Position numbers and translations under genes: made by a program
Shown: in pieces, positions 34,368-43,033 of the stretch
Layout of the letters: each line of letters starts with the position of its first letter
How positions within the stretch are numbered: position 1 is the stretch's first letter
Source: Bradyrhizobium sp. CB1717
Lineage (GTDB): Bacteria > Pseudomonadota > Alphaproteobacteria > Rhizobiales > Xanthobacteraceae
DNA: 64,000 bases
Assembly (NCBI RefSeq): GCF_029714325.1
Contig: NZ_CP121666.1
Coordinates: forward strand, 2,170,001 to 2,234,000
Direction: 5' to 3'
The notes under the pieces: generated by a model
The model's database searches: none
Seen by the model: only the letters and a program-made list of their open reading frames with translations
Told to the model about the DNA's origin: nothing

Positions 34368-35453
34368 ATGACCAACGCATCGAAGCTCATCACTTCCCGC
34401 CGACGCCTGCTGCTCGGCGCAGGAGCTGGCGTCGTCGCACTCGCCGCCCCCTCCGTCTGGTCGCCGTCCCGCGCCGCCGGAAAACGCATCGTCGTGCGCG
34501 ACGATGGCGGCATCTACACCAAGGCCTATGGTGCGGTGTTCTACCGTCCGTTCACCGAAGCGACCGGTATCGAAGTCGTCGGCGTGCAGGCCAATGCCGA
34601 GCCGGTCGCGCAGATCAAGACCATGGTCGACACCAAGAACTACACCTGGGACATGGCCAAGATCTCCTGGCCCGCGATCGAGATCCTGACCACCGGCGGC
34701 AAGAAATATCTGGAGAAGCACGGGCTCGAATCCGAGCCGGTCGTCAAGTCGATCCCGGCCGAATATGCCTCGCCCTACGGCGTCGCCACCAACGTCTACA
34801 CCACCGTGCTGGCCTACCGCACCGACGCCTTCAAGGGCCGCAAGGCGCCGCAGTCCTGGGCTGATTTCTGGAACGTGGCGGAGTTTCCGGGACGCCGCGC
34901 CGTGCGCAAGCATCCGTTCGACACGATCGAGCAGGCGCTGATGGGTGCGGGCGTTCCGACCGCGCAGGTCTACCCCTGCGATCTCGACAAGGCCTTTGCC
35001 TCGCTCGACAAGATCAAGTCGCAGGTCGCCGTGTGGTGGACCAGTGGCGCGCAGGTCGAGCAGATGCTGACCTCGGGCGAGATCGATCTGCTGCCGACCT
35101 GGGTGTCGCGTCCCCAGGCAGCCCAAGCAGCCGGCGCGCCGGTCGAGATCGTCTGGAATCAGGGCATCTGGGGCGGCGACAATTGGTCGATCCTGTCAGG
35201 GACGCCGAACGCCGATGCCTGCCGCGAGTTCATCAAATTCGCTTCTGATCCGAAGCGGCAGGCGGCGCTCGTCGAATATTTCCCGGCCGGTCTCACGCAG
35301 CCGGAGGCCTTCAATTACGTCAAGCCCGAGGTCGCGAAGAACTGCCCGACCTACCCTGACAACATCAAGGCCGGGCTGAAGATCAACGCCAAATACTGGC
35401 TCGACAACCAGGCCGCTGTCATCGAGCGCTTCAACAGCTGGATCCTGGCTTGA
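34368..35453 (+). CDS. ABC transporter substrate-binding protein, PotD/spermidine-putrescine type
   Basis: A 361-residue periplasmic binding protein of the PotD-like group. The N-terminus has a Tat-like signal (TSRRRLLLGAGAGVVALAA, cleavage near SRAAG). The mature protein starts RIVVRDDGGIYTKAYG and contains the DMAKISW and YASPYGVATNVYTTV segments typical of this family. Such proteins bind polyamines but many relatives bind amino-acid derivatives or organic acids, so the ligand is open. An AGAGGGGA ribosome site precedes the ATG. It works with the ATPase and fused permease encoded next. Confidence 0.85.
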   Translation: MTNASKLITSRRRLLLGAGAGVVALAAPSVWSPSRAAGKRIVVRDDGGIYTKAYGAVFYRPFTEATGIEVVGVQANAEPVAQIKTMVDTKNYTWDMAKISWPAIEILTTGGKKYLEKHGLESEPVVKSIPAEYASPYGVATNVYTTVLAYRTDAFKGRKAPQSWADFWNVAEFPGRRAVRKHPFDTIEQALMGAGVPTAQVYPCDLDKAFASLDKIKSQVAVWWTSGAQVEQMLTSGEIDLLPTWVSRPQAAQAAGAPVEIVWNQGIWGGDNWSILSGTPNADACREFIKFASDPKRQAALVEYFPAGLTQPEAFNYVKPEVAKNCPTYPDNIKAGLKINAKYWLDNQAAVIERFNSWILA

Positions 35454-35479
35454 TCGGGTCAAACGGATCGGAGCGGCCC

Positions 35480-36568
35480 ATGGCCCCGTCGAGCCTGCGT
35501 ATTCGTGAGCTCTGCAAGCGGTACGGCGATTTCGTCGCGCTCGCGCCGACCAGCCTCGACGTCGCCAAGGGGGAATTTCTCACCCTGCTTGGCCCGTCGG
35601 GCTCGGGCAAGACCACGCTGCTCAGCCTGATTGCGGGTCTCGTCCATCCCGACGAAGGGCAGATCCTGATCAACGACGCCGACGTCACGCATAGCCCCGC
35701 CTATGACCGCGACATCGGCGTGGTGTTCCAGAACTACGCGCTGTTTCCTCACATGACGATTGAGGACAACATCGCGTTTCCGCTCAAGATGCGCAAAATG
35801 TCGGATGCCGAGGCGCGCCGGCGCGCTGCCGAGGCGCTGGAGACGGTGCGGCTGCCGCACGTTTCGAAGCGCTATCCGCGCGAATTGTCCGGTGGCCAGC
35901 AGCAGCGCATCGCGCTGGCGCGCTGCATCGTCTATCGCCCCGCCATCATCCTGATGGACGAGCCGCTGGGGGCGCTCGACAAGAAGCTGCGCGACCAGAT
36001 GCAGCTCGAGATCAAGCGTATCCATCGCGAGCTCGGTACCACGATCGTCTACGTCACCCACGACCAGGAAGAGGCGATGACCATGTCGGATCGCATCTGC
36101 CTGATGAATGCGGGCGCGATCGAGCAGCTCGGCACGCCGCAGGATCTCTATTTCCGGCCGCGCTCGGTGTTCGTCGCCGACTTCCTCGGCGAGTCCAACC
36201 TGCTCAGCGCCACCGTGCGCGGCGTCGACGGCGAGGGGCTCGACATCGTCCTGACCGAGCAGGCATCAGCCTCGCGCGCGGTCGGCAATGGCTCTCGCTT
36301 CGCCACCGGCGAGCCGGTCAAGGTCATGGTGCGTCCGCAGAACCTCGTGGTCGGCGAGGGTGGCCAGCTGTCCGGCCGGCTCACCGACGTGATGATCAGC
36401 GGCAGCCTGACGCGGCTCTACATCGCGCCTGAGACCGCGGGCCTGCCGCAGCTCGTCGCTGCGCATCCGACCCGCAGCGGCTCGGCGCCCTATGAGATAG
36501 GCCAGCGCCTGTCGCTCGGATGGCATGCGGCGGATGCCGTCGCGATCCACGACGGAAAGGAAACCTGA
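35480..36568 (+). CDS. ABC transporter ATPase, PotA type
   Basis: A 362-residue importer ATPase. Walker A is GPSGSGKT near residue 39, the signature is [15 protein letters not shown], Walker B is IILMDE, and the switch His lies in VTHDQEEAM. A TOBE-domain tail spans about residues 240-360. All catalytic motifs are canonical, so it should act as a homodimer with the fused permease. The ATG at 35480 has GGAG about 8-11 bases upstream; an in-frame TTG at 35450 overlaps the preceding gene and is less likely. Confidence 0.88.
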   Translation: MAPSSLRIRELCKRYGDFVALAPTSLDVAKGEFLTLLGPSGSGKTTLLSLIAGLVHPDEGQILINDADVTHSPAYDRDIGVVFQNYALFPHMTIEDNIAFPLKMRKMSDAEARRRAAEALETVRLPHVSKRYPRELSGGQQQRIALARCIVYRPAIILMDEPLGALDKKLRDQMQLEIKRIHRELGTTIVYVTHDQEEAMTMSDRICLMNAGAIEQLGTPQDLYFRPRSVFVADFLGESNLLSATVRGVDGEGLDIVLTEQASASRAVGNGSRFATGEPVKVMVRPQNLVVGEGGQLSGRLTDVMISGSLTRLYIAPETAGLPQLVAAHPTRSGSAPYEIGQRLSLGWHAADAVAIHDGKET

Positions 36569-36570
36569 GC

Positions 36571-38337
36571 TTGGCCGCCCTGCGCACGATATCGCGGAGG
36601 CTGGCCTGGACGCGGGCTGCGATGGGCGCGCCGCTGGTGCTGCTGCTCGTGCTATTCCTGGTCTATCCCGTCGGCCAGCTGCTGCTGCTCAGCGTCTACG
36701 GCGACAATGGTTTCACGCTGGCGCAATACCGCCAGCTCTTTGCCTCCTCCGTCTATCTCGACGTTCTCCTGATCACGCTGAAGATCTCGCTGGCGACCAC
36801 GCTGGTCTGCGTCGTCACCGGCTATCCGATCGCCTATCTGATCTCGATCGTCGGCAAGGAGCGCAAGGCGACGCTGCTGTTCTGGGTGCTGCTGTCGTTC
36901 TGGACCAGTTTTCTGGTCCGCGCCTTCGCCTGGATCGTGCTGCTCGGCCGCAACGGCGTCATCAACAAGACACTCGTCTCGCTCGGCATCATCTCGAGTC
37001 CGGCGAACCTGCTCTACAATTTCGGCAGCGTCCTCGTCGGCATGGTCAATGCGCTGCTGCCGCTTGCCGTGCTGACGATGCTCTCGGTGATGGAGAATAT
37101 CGACCGCAACCTGCCACGCGCCGCCGCCACGCTCGGGGCGCGTCCGGGCATGGCGTTCTGGAAGATCTATTTTCCGCTGTCGCTGCCCGGCGTCACTGCT
37201 GCGGGAATCATGGTGTTCGTCACCGCGATCGGCTTCTTCATCGTGCCGGCGCTGCTCGGCGGGCGCCGCGAGACGATGATCACACAGCTCATCATCGACC
37301 AGGTCCAGCAGACCATGAACTGGGGCTTTGCCGGTGCGATCTCGGTGCTGCTGCTGGTCGTCGTCCTCATCGTCTTCGCCGCCTATGACCGGCTGCTCGG
37401 CCTGTCGTCCATGACCGGCGCATCCGCGCCGCGCAATACGAAGCCATCGCGTTTGTCCGGTCCGGTCGCGCGGGCGGGCGATGTGCTGCTCACGCTGCTC
37501 GGCGCGATCTCCGACCGCATCATCCTGCTGCTGCCGTCACGCCGTCGCGACCGTCATCCCGATCAGCCCGGCATGGGCTTGCAGGCCTTCGTCTGGACCA
37601 TGCTGCTCATCATCAGCGCCCCGACGATCCTGATGATCCCTCTGTCATTCGGCACCGGCGGCCTCAACTGGCCGCCGCAGGGCTTTACCCTGCACTGGTA
37701 CGAGACGGTCCTAAATTCGCCGGTCTGGACCCAGGCTATGCTGCGCTCGCTGCTGGTCGGCATCGGCACCGGTCTGCTCGCCATGCTGATCGGCACGCCG
37801 GCCGCGTTCCTGCTGGTGCGCAGCGAGATCCCGGGCAAGGCGGCGTGGCTCGCTTTCATCCTGTCGCCGATCGTCGTGCCGCGCATGATCATCGCGGTCG
37901 GCCTGTTCTACGTGTTCGCGCGCATGGGCCTCGTCGGGAGCGCTGTCGGCCTCGTTCTCGGGCACACAGTGGTTGCTGTGCCCTATGTGGTCATGACCAT
38001 GATGGCGGTGCTGCGCAATTACGACACGCGGCTTGACCATGCCGCGCAGAGCCTTGGGGCGCGCCCGTTCGCGACGCTGCGCTTCGTCACCTTCCCGATC
38101 CTCGGCGCCGGCATGCTGTCGTCGTTCCTGTTTGCGTTCGCGACCTCGTTCGACGAGCTGACCATCGCGCTGTTTGCCACCGGCGGCCTCAACGCGACGC
38201 TGCCGAAGCAGTTCTGGGACGAGGTGACGCTTCAGGTCTCCCCCTCGATCGCCGCCGTCTCGACCTGCCTGTTCGTTTTCATGGGACTTCTCATCTTCGT
38301 CGCCGAACGCCTGCGCCGGCGTGCTGCCGCGAGATAG
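36571..38337 (+). CDS. fused ABC permease (PotB-PotC type)
   Basis: A 588-residue permease made of two complete transmembrane permease domains in one chain. The first (about residues 20-275) carries the EAA loop RAAATLGARPGMAFWKIYF, and the second (about 335-580) carries DHAAQSLGARPFATLRF. A charged linker at residues 285-325 joins them. Each domain has about six helices, so one molecule would form the whole pore normally built from PotB plus PotC. No ATG lies near the expected start; TTG at 36571, 2 bases after the ATPase stop with GGAAAGGA upstream, is the best choice, although the frame remains open upstream. Confidence 0.85.
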   Translation: MAALRTISRRLAWTRAAMGAPLVLLLVLFLVYPVGQLLLLSVYGDNGFTLAQYRQLFASSVYLDVLLITLKISLATTLVCVVTGYPIAYLISIVGKERKATLLFWVLLSFWTSFLVRAFAWIVLLGRNGVINKTLVSLGIISSPANLLYNFGSVLVGMVNALLPLAVLTMLSVMENIDRNLPRAAATLGARPGMAFWKIYFPLSLPGVTAAGIMVFVTAIGFFIVPALLGGRRETMITQLIIDQVQQTMNWGFAGAISVLLLVVVLIVFAAYDRLLGLSSMTGASAPRNTKPSRLSGPVARAGDVLLTLLGAISDRIILLLPSRRRDRHPDQPGMGLQAFVWTMLLIISAPTILMIPLSFGTGGLNWPPQGFTLHWYETVLNSPVWTQAMLRSLLVGIGTGLLAMLIGTPAAFLLVRSEIPGKAAWLAFILSPIVVPRMIIAVGLFYVFARMGLVGSAVGLVLGHTVVAVPYVVMTMMAVLRNYDTRLDHAAQSLGARPFATLRFVTFPILGAGMLSSFLFAFATSFDELTIALFATGGLNATLPKQFWDEVTLQVSPSIAAVSTCLFVFMGLLIFVAERLRRRAAAR

Positions 38338-38369
38338 CCGTCCCGCATTCCAACCAGAGGTTCTCAATC

Positions 38370-39275
38370 ATGCTCACTGCCAATCGCCTCCGCGGCCTGT
38401 TTCCGGCCATTCCGACCCCGGTCATGGCCGACGACACCATCGATGCCGGCGCGGTCTCAGCGATGTTCGCCTGGCTCAACAAACAGGGTATCGACGGCGT
38501 GGTGCCGCTCGGCGGAACCGGCGAATACGGTGCGCTGGCTAGATCCGAGCGGATCAAGATGGCTGGCCTGTCGGTGAAGGCGATGGCGGGCAAGGGCCCG
38601 GTCATCGCCGGCGTGCTCGACACCGGCTTCCACGATGCCTTGCAGGCGGGGCGTGAATTCGCAGCCGAGGGCGTGGACGGCCTGCTGGTTCTCACGCCAT
38701 ATTATACCAATCCGACTCAGGCCGGCGTTCGCGACTATTTCCTGCGTTATGCCGATGCCTCGCCGGTGCCTGTCCTGATCTACGAGATTCCCTACCGCAC
38801 CCGGATCGCGATCGAGCCCAAGATCCTGCATGAGCTCTCCAGGCATCCCAACATCATCGGCATGAAGGCCTGCAATCTCGACATGTATCATTTCCTTCAG
38901 GTCGTGGCCGGCGTCGACGAGAGCTTTGCGGTGCTGAGCGGCGAGGACAGCCTGTTTCCGCTGCATCTGGCGGCGGGCGCCAAGGGCGGCATCATCGTGA
39001 CCGCGTGCCTGTTGCCGCGTGCCTGGCGCCAGATCTACGAGACCGCGACGGCAGGCAAGACGGCCGAGGCTTTGAGCCTGCATCGCCGCCTGATTCCGCT
39101 GATGAACATGGCGTTCGCCGAGACCAATCCGGGGCCGATGAAGGCGGTGATGGACATGGTCGGCGTCGAGGCGCCGCGCATGCTGGCGCCGCTGGTGCAA
39201 CCGGCGCCGGCGCTGGTCGCCGCCTTGCGCGCTGAATTCGGTAAGCAGTTGGCGGTTTCCGAGAACGTTGGATGA
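38370..39275 (+). CDS. DapA-family lyase (dihydrodipicolinate synthase/N-acetylneuraminate lyase superfamily)
   Basis: A 301-residue TIM-barrel class I aldolase. The Schiff-base Lys is in NIIGMKACN (about residue 168), the catalytic Tyr in VLIYEIPYRTR, and the substrate-carboxylate loop is LGGTGEYGAL, close to the usual GTTGE. Members make or break C-C or C-O bonds of 2-oxo acids, including dehydratases of sugar acids and aldolases. Its place among oxidases and an aldehyde dehydrogenase argues for a catabolic role rather than lysine biosynthesis. The product and substrate are unknown. It starts 32 bases after the permease. Confidence 0.85.
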   Translation: MLTANRLRGLFPAIPTPVMADDTIDAGAVSAMFAWLNKQGIDGVVPLGGTGEYGALARSERIKMAGLSVKAMAGKGPVIAGVLDTGFHDALQAGREFAAEGVDGLLVLTPYYTNPTQAGVRDYFLRYADASPVPVLIYEIPYRTRIAIEPKILHELSRHPNIIGMKACNLDMYHFLQVVAGVDESFAVLSGEDSLFPLHLAAGAKGGIIVTACLLPRAWRQIYETATAGKTAEALSLHRRLIPLMNMAFAETNPGPMKAVMDMVGVEAPRMLAPLVQPAPALVAALRAEFGKQLAVSENVG

Positions 39276-39290
39276 TTGGGGGATGGCGGC

Positions 39291-40166
39291 ATGGCGCGTA
39301 GTGGCCAGGGTGGCTCCAGGAAAGCCGGCAAGGCCAAGAGCCCGGCAAAGGCTCGCGCCGTGACGCGCGTCGCCAAAAGCGCAGAACCGGCGCGCTCGTC
39401 GCTGTTCGTCGGCTCGACCGAGAAGGCGTTCCAGGTCCTGCACGTCTTCGACGGGCCGCAACGCTTCATGACGCTTGCCGATATCGCGCGCGCTGCCGAT
39501 CTCGATCGCAGCGCCACGCAGCGCCTGGTCTACACGCTGGAGTCGCTCGGCTACCTCAAGCGGATCGAGGGCACGCGCAACTACGGACTGACGTCGAAGG
39601 TGCTCCAGTTCTCGCACAATTATCTCAAGGCCAACGAGCTCGTCGACAAGGCCTCGCCCTACCTCCTCGACATGAGCCGCAACCTTGGCGAGACCTGCAA
39701 CCTGCATGAGCTCGATGGCCACGAGGTCGTGTTCGTTGCGCGCTTTCCTGGCCAGCACCTGATCCATATCGATTTCGTGATCGGAAGCCGGTTGCCGGCC
39801 TACTTCACGGCTTCCGGCATCGCCATCCTGGCGGCCCTTCCTGAGGCGGAGCAACAGGATCTCTTGAAGCGTACGCGCCTCGAACCACTCACGCCGCACA
39901 CGATTACAGATCCCGATAAGCTCCTGGAGCAGGTGCACCTCGCCGCCAAGCGCGGCTATTCGATTCAGATCAACCAAAGTGTCATGGGCGATATTTCCGT
40001 CGCGGCGCCGATCATCGACGAGCACGGGCGGGCTATCGCCGCGGTCAACATTTCCGTGCCCACGACGCGCTGGACCAAGGAGCGTGCCGAGGCCGAGCTC
40101 GTTCAGCACGTCCACGTCGCCGCAACCTCGATCTCGAAGTCCAAGTTCAAACGCTACGCGGCCTGA
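39291..40166 (+). CDS. IclR-family transcriptional regulator
   Basis: A 291-residue IclR-type protein. A basic, low-complexity N-terminal extension (about residues 1-38, rich in Lys, Ala and Ser) precedes the winged helix (MTLADIARAADLDRSATQRLVYTLESLGYL) and the C-terminal effector domain that starts with RNLGETCNLHELDGHEVVFVAR. It is encoded inside the cluster and probably controls it in response to the substrate. The TGCGATT array at 32808-32835 is the candidate binding site. The ATG at 39291 has GGGGGATGG upstream. Confidence 0.87.
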   Translation: MARSGQGGSRKAGKAKSPAKARAVTRVAKSAEPARSSLFVGSTEKAFQVLHVFDGPQRFMTLADIARAADLDRSATQRLVYTLESLGYLKRIEGTRNYGLTSKVLQFSHNYLKANELVDKASPYLLDMSRNLGETCNLHELDGHEVVFVARFPGQHLIHIDFVIGSRLPAYFTASGIAILAALPEAEQQDLLKRTRLEPLTPHTITDPDKLLEQVHLAAKRGYSIQINQSVMGDISVAAPIIDEHGRAIAAVNISVPTTRWTKERAEAELVQHVHVAATSISKSKFKRYAA

Positions 40167-40173
40167 AACGCCG

Positions 40174-41331
40174 ATGCCGATGCTCCTCAATGCCAGCGAC
40201 TATCGCCGCCGCGCGCGACAATTCCTCCCGCGCGGGCTGTTCGAGTACATCGATCGCGGCTCGGAGGACGAAACCGCACTGATGCGCCTGCGTGACTCGC
40301 TTGAAGCCATTACCTTGCGGCCCGCGGTACTGACGGGGCACGACAGGCGCGATCTCGACACGGTGTTGTTCGGCCGGAGGATCGCCGCACCCCTCGTTGT
40401 CGCGCCGACGGCGCTCGCCGGTCTCGTTTCACATGATGGGGAGACGAAGCTTGCCCGCGCGGCCTCGCGCGTCGGCATTCCCGTCTGCATCTCGACGCAA
40501 TCGGTGACAACCGTGGAGGCGATCCGGCGCGGCGCGCCGGATGCCTTGCTCTGGTTCCAGCTCTACGTCTGGCGCGATCGCGCCCTGACCGCACGCCTCC
40601 TGGAGCGTGCGAGCGCCTGCGGCTGCGACAACCTGCTCGTCACCGTCGATACGCCGGTCTCGCCGAACCGGGAGTATAACGAACGCAACGGTTTCGGCAT
40701 TCCCTTCAAGCCGCGGCTACGCAGCATGATCGACGTGGCACTGCATCCGGGTTGGCTGTTCGGGGTTCTCGCGCGCTATCTCATGGGCGAGGGTGTGCCG
40801 ACCTACGGCCACTATCCGGATGCATTTCGCACCTCCATCACCCGCGCGGATATCGCCGAGGCGGTCCGGCTCGAGCCTCGGCTGTGCTGGGATGACATGC
40901 TCTGGCTGCGCGAAATCTGGCCAGGCAAGCTCACCATCAAGGGCGTGCTCGCGGTGGAGGATGCCGAGAAGGCGGTCGAGGTCGGTGCCGACGGCATCGT
41001 GGTCTCGGTCCATGGTGGGCGCAATCTCGACTGTCTGCCGGCTCCCGTGGACTGCATTCCGGCGATTGTCGGCGCCGTGAAGGGGCGTCTGACGATTCTG
41101 GCCGACAGCGGCGTCCGGCGCGGCACCGACGTCCTCAAATATCTTGCGTTGGGCGCGGAAGCTGTGCTTCTCGGCCGCTTGCCGCTGTGGGGTCTTGCGG
41201 CCGGCGGAGAGGCGGGCGCCGAAGCCGTCCTGCGCATGGTCCTGCGCGAGATGGATACCGCCATGGCTTTCCTGGGAGCGCATTGCGTGCCGGCCTTGCG
41301 GAATGGGCGCACGAGCGAGCAACCGAACTAA
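40174..41331 (+). CDS. FMN-dependent L-2-hydroxyacid oxidase/dehydrogenase (LldD/glycolate oxidase family)
   Basis: A 385-residue TIM-barrel flavoprotein. N-terminal ARQFLPRGLFEYIDRGSEDE and the FMN loop VAPTALAGLVS are typical, and the TVDTPV and GADGIVVS segments lie at the expected sites. The active-site motif is unusual: the family's S-N-H-G-[AG]-R-Q reads SVHGGRN here, keeping the catalytic His and Arg but changing two neighbours. The enzyme probably oxidises an L-2-hydroxyacid to a 2-oxoacid, complementing the D-type FAD enzyme at the head of the cluster. It starts 7 bases after the iclR-type gene. Confidence 0.87.
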   Translation: MPMLLNASDYRRRARQFLPRGLFEYIDRGSEDETALMRLRDSLEAITLRPAVLTGHDRRDLDTVLFGRRIAAPLVVAPTALAGLVSHDGETKLARAASRVGIPVCISTQSVTTVEAIRRGAPDALLWFQLYVWRDRALTARLLERASACGCDNLLVTVDTPVSPNREYNERNGFGIPFKPRLRSMIDVALHPGWLFGVLARYLMGEGVPTYGHYPDAFRTSITRADIAEAVRLEPRLCWDDMLWLREIWPGKLTIKGVLAVEDAEKAVEVGADGIVVSVHGGRNLDCLPAPVDCIPAIVGAVKGRLTILADSGVRRGTDVLKYLALGAEAVLLGRLPLWGLAAGGEAGAEAVLRMVLREMDTAMAFLGAHCVPALRNGRTSEQPN

Positions 41332-41359
41332 GATCAACTGCAACATTTGGAAAACCGCC

Positions 41360-42925
41360 ATGTCCGTCAAATCAGCACTGCAGACGCATACCGCCAATGC
41401 CGATCTTGCCGGCGAAGTCGACAGGCTTCTCGCCGCGCTGGGCGTCAAGCGCTCCGACTATACGGAGGGCGCCATCGTCGTTCGTACGCCGATCACTGGC
41501 GGGATCATTGGCCGCGTCATGGAGATCGGCGCAGCCGAAGCTGCCGGCGTGATCGAACAGGCGCACGCGGCCTACCTCGGCTGGCGGCTGGTGCCGCCGC
41601 CCAAGCGAGGGGAGCTCGTGCGGCTGTTCGGCGAGGAACTCCGCGCCAGCAAGGAGGCTTTGGGACGACTGGTGTCGATCGAGGTCGGCAAGATCGTCTC
41701 CGAAGGTCTTGGCGAGGTTCAGGAAATGATCGACATCTGCGATTTCGCGGTCGGCCTGTCGCGGCAGCTCTACGGCCTAACGATCGCGACTGAGCGTGGC
41801 GAGCATCGCATGATGGAAAGCTGGCATCCGCTGGGCGTCACCGGCATCATCTCTGCGTTCAATTTTCCGGTCGCCGTGTGGGCCTGGAACGCAGCCCTGG
41901 CGCTGGTGTGCGGCAACAGCCTCGTCTGGAAGCCGTCCGAGAAGACACCGCTAACCGCGCTTGCGACATACGCCCTGTTTGAGCGTGCGGTCAAACGCTT
42001 CAACGAGGCTGGCGGAGATGCGCCTCAGGGGCTTGCGGCAGTGCTGTTCGGCGGCCGTGAGATCGGCGAGGTGCTCGTCGACCATGTGAAGGTGCCTCTG
42101 GTCTCGGCAACCGGGTCTACAGCGATGGGACGCGCGGTCGGTCCGCGGCTCGCCAGCCGGTTCGCCCGGGCGCTGCTCGAGCTCGGCGGCAACAACGCGG
42201 CGATCGTCGCGCCGACGGCCGACCTCGACCTCACGCTGCGTGGCGTCGCCTTTGCCGCGATGGGAACGGCGGGACAGCGCTGCACGACGTTGCGCCGCCT
42301 GTTCGTCCACGAGAGCATCTACGAGAGCTTTGTGCCGCGCCTGAAGCAGGCCTATGCGTCCGTCACCGTCGGCTCTCCGCTGGAAGGCGGTAACCTGGTT
42401 GGTCCGCTGATCGACGGCGCGGCTTATCGCGCGATGCAGAGTGCGCTCGAGGCTGCGAGCGCTGCCGGAGGTCAAGTCCAAGGTGGCGAGCGCATTGCCA
42501 TCGAAGGGGCGGCCGACGCTTACTATGTCCGCCCGGCGCTGGTCGAGATCGCGGCGCAGACCGGACCGGTGAAGCACGAGACCTTTGCGCCGATCCTCTA
42601 CGTCATGAAATATCGCGATTTCGATGCCGTGCTCGAGTTGCACAACGCCGTTCCGCAGGGGCTGTCGTCGTCCATCTTCACCAATGATCTGCGCGAAGCG
42701 GAAACATTCTTGTCGGCGCGTGGCTCTGATTGCGGCATCGCCAACGTCAATATCGGCCCATCCGGCGCGGAGATCGGAGGCGCCTTCGGCGGCGAGAAGG
42801 AGACCGGCGGCGGACGCGAATCCGGATCCGACGCGTGGAAAACCTATATGCGGCGAGCGACCAACACCATCAATTACGGCCGCACACTCCCGCTGGCTCA
42901 AGGCGTCAAGTTCGACGTGGTGTGA
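41360..42925 (+). CDS. aldehyde dehydrogenase, ALDH7 (AmaB/antiquitin) type
   Basis: A 521-residue NAD(P)-dependent aldehyde dehydrogenase. The catalytic Cys is in GTAGQRCTTLRRLFVH, and the general base Glu in ALLELGGNNA. The sequence around SWHPLGVTGIISAFNFPVAVWAWNAALALVCGN and the C-terminal GGEKETGGGRESGSDAWKTYMRR segment match the ALDH7 group, which includes alpha-aminoadipic semialdehyde dehydrogenase. That would link to lysine or pipecolate breakdown, but the other cluster genes do not spell out that route. It is the last gene of the cluster, ending before a hairpin. Confidence 0.87.
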   Translation: MSVKSALQTHTANADLAGEVDRLLAALGVKRSDYTEGAIVVRTPITGGIIGRVMEIGAAEAAGVIEQAHAAYLGWRLVPPPKRGELVRLFGEELRASKEALGRLVSIEVGKIVSEGLGEVQEMIDICDFAVGLSRQLYGLTIATERGEHRMMESWHPLGVTGIISAFNFPVAVWAWNAALALVCGNSLVWKPSEKTPLTALATYALFERAVKRFNEAGGDAPQGLAAVLFGGREIGEVLVDHVKVPLVSATGSTAMGRAVGPRLASRFARALLELGGNNAAIVAPTADLDLTLRGVAFAAMGTAGQRCTTLRRLFVHESIYESFVPRLKQAYASVTVGSPLEGGNLVGPLIDGAAYRAMQSALEAASAAGGQVQGGERIAIEGAADAYYVRPALVEIAAQTGPVKHETFAPILYVMKYRDFDAVLELHNAVPQGLSSSIFTNDLREAETFLSARGSDCGIANVNIGPSGAEIGGAFGGEKETGGGRESGSDAWKTYMRRATNTINYGRTLPLAQGVKFDVV

Positions 42926-42989
42926 CCGATCCAAAGGCGCTTCCGGAGCGCATACGCATCGCCGCGCGGCCAGGCGAGGACGCGGCGTA

Positions 42990-43021
42990 CTGTCATGCCC
43001 CGCCTTCGCGGGGCATGACAG
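42990..43021. terminator. hairpin between convergent genes (CCCCGC repeat family)
   Basis: A perfect 14-bp stem, CTGTCATGCCCCGC with its complement, and a CTTC loop. It lies between the ALDH stop and the converging old-yellow-enzyme stop and probably blocks read-through both ways. A sequence of the same family is at 45001-45022, so it is also a repeat. Confidence 0.65.
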
Positions 43022-43033
43022 CGTGCGCGTGGA

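Noticed and set aside
36520..36570. ATG-type start for the fused permease inside the ATPase gene
   Set aside because: It would overlap the ATPase C-terminus by about 50 bases and has no ribosome site; the TTG at 36571 with GGAAAGGA upstream fits better.
38457..40190. A 577-residue minus-strand open frame across the DapA and IclR genes
   Set aside because: It spans two genes with clear family motifs, including their boundary, and is a shadow frame.
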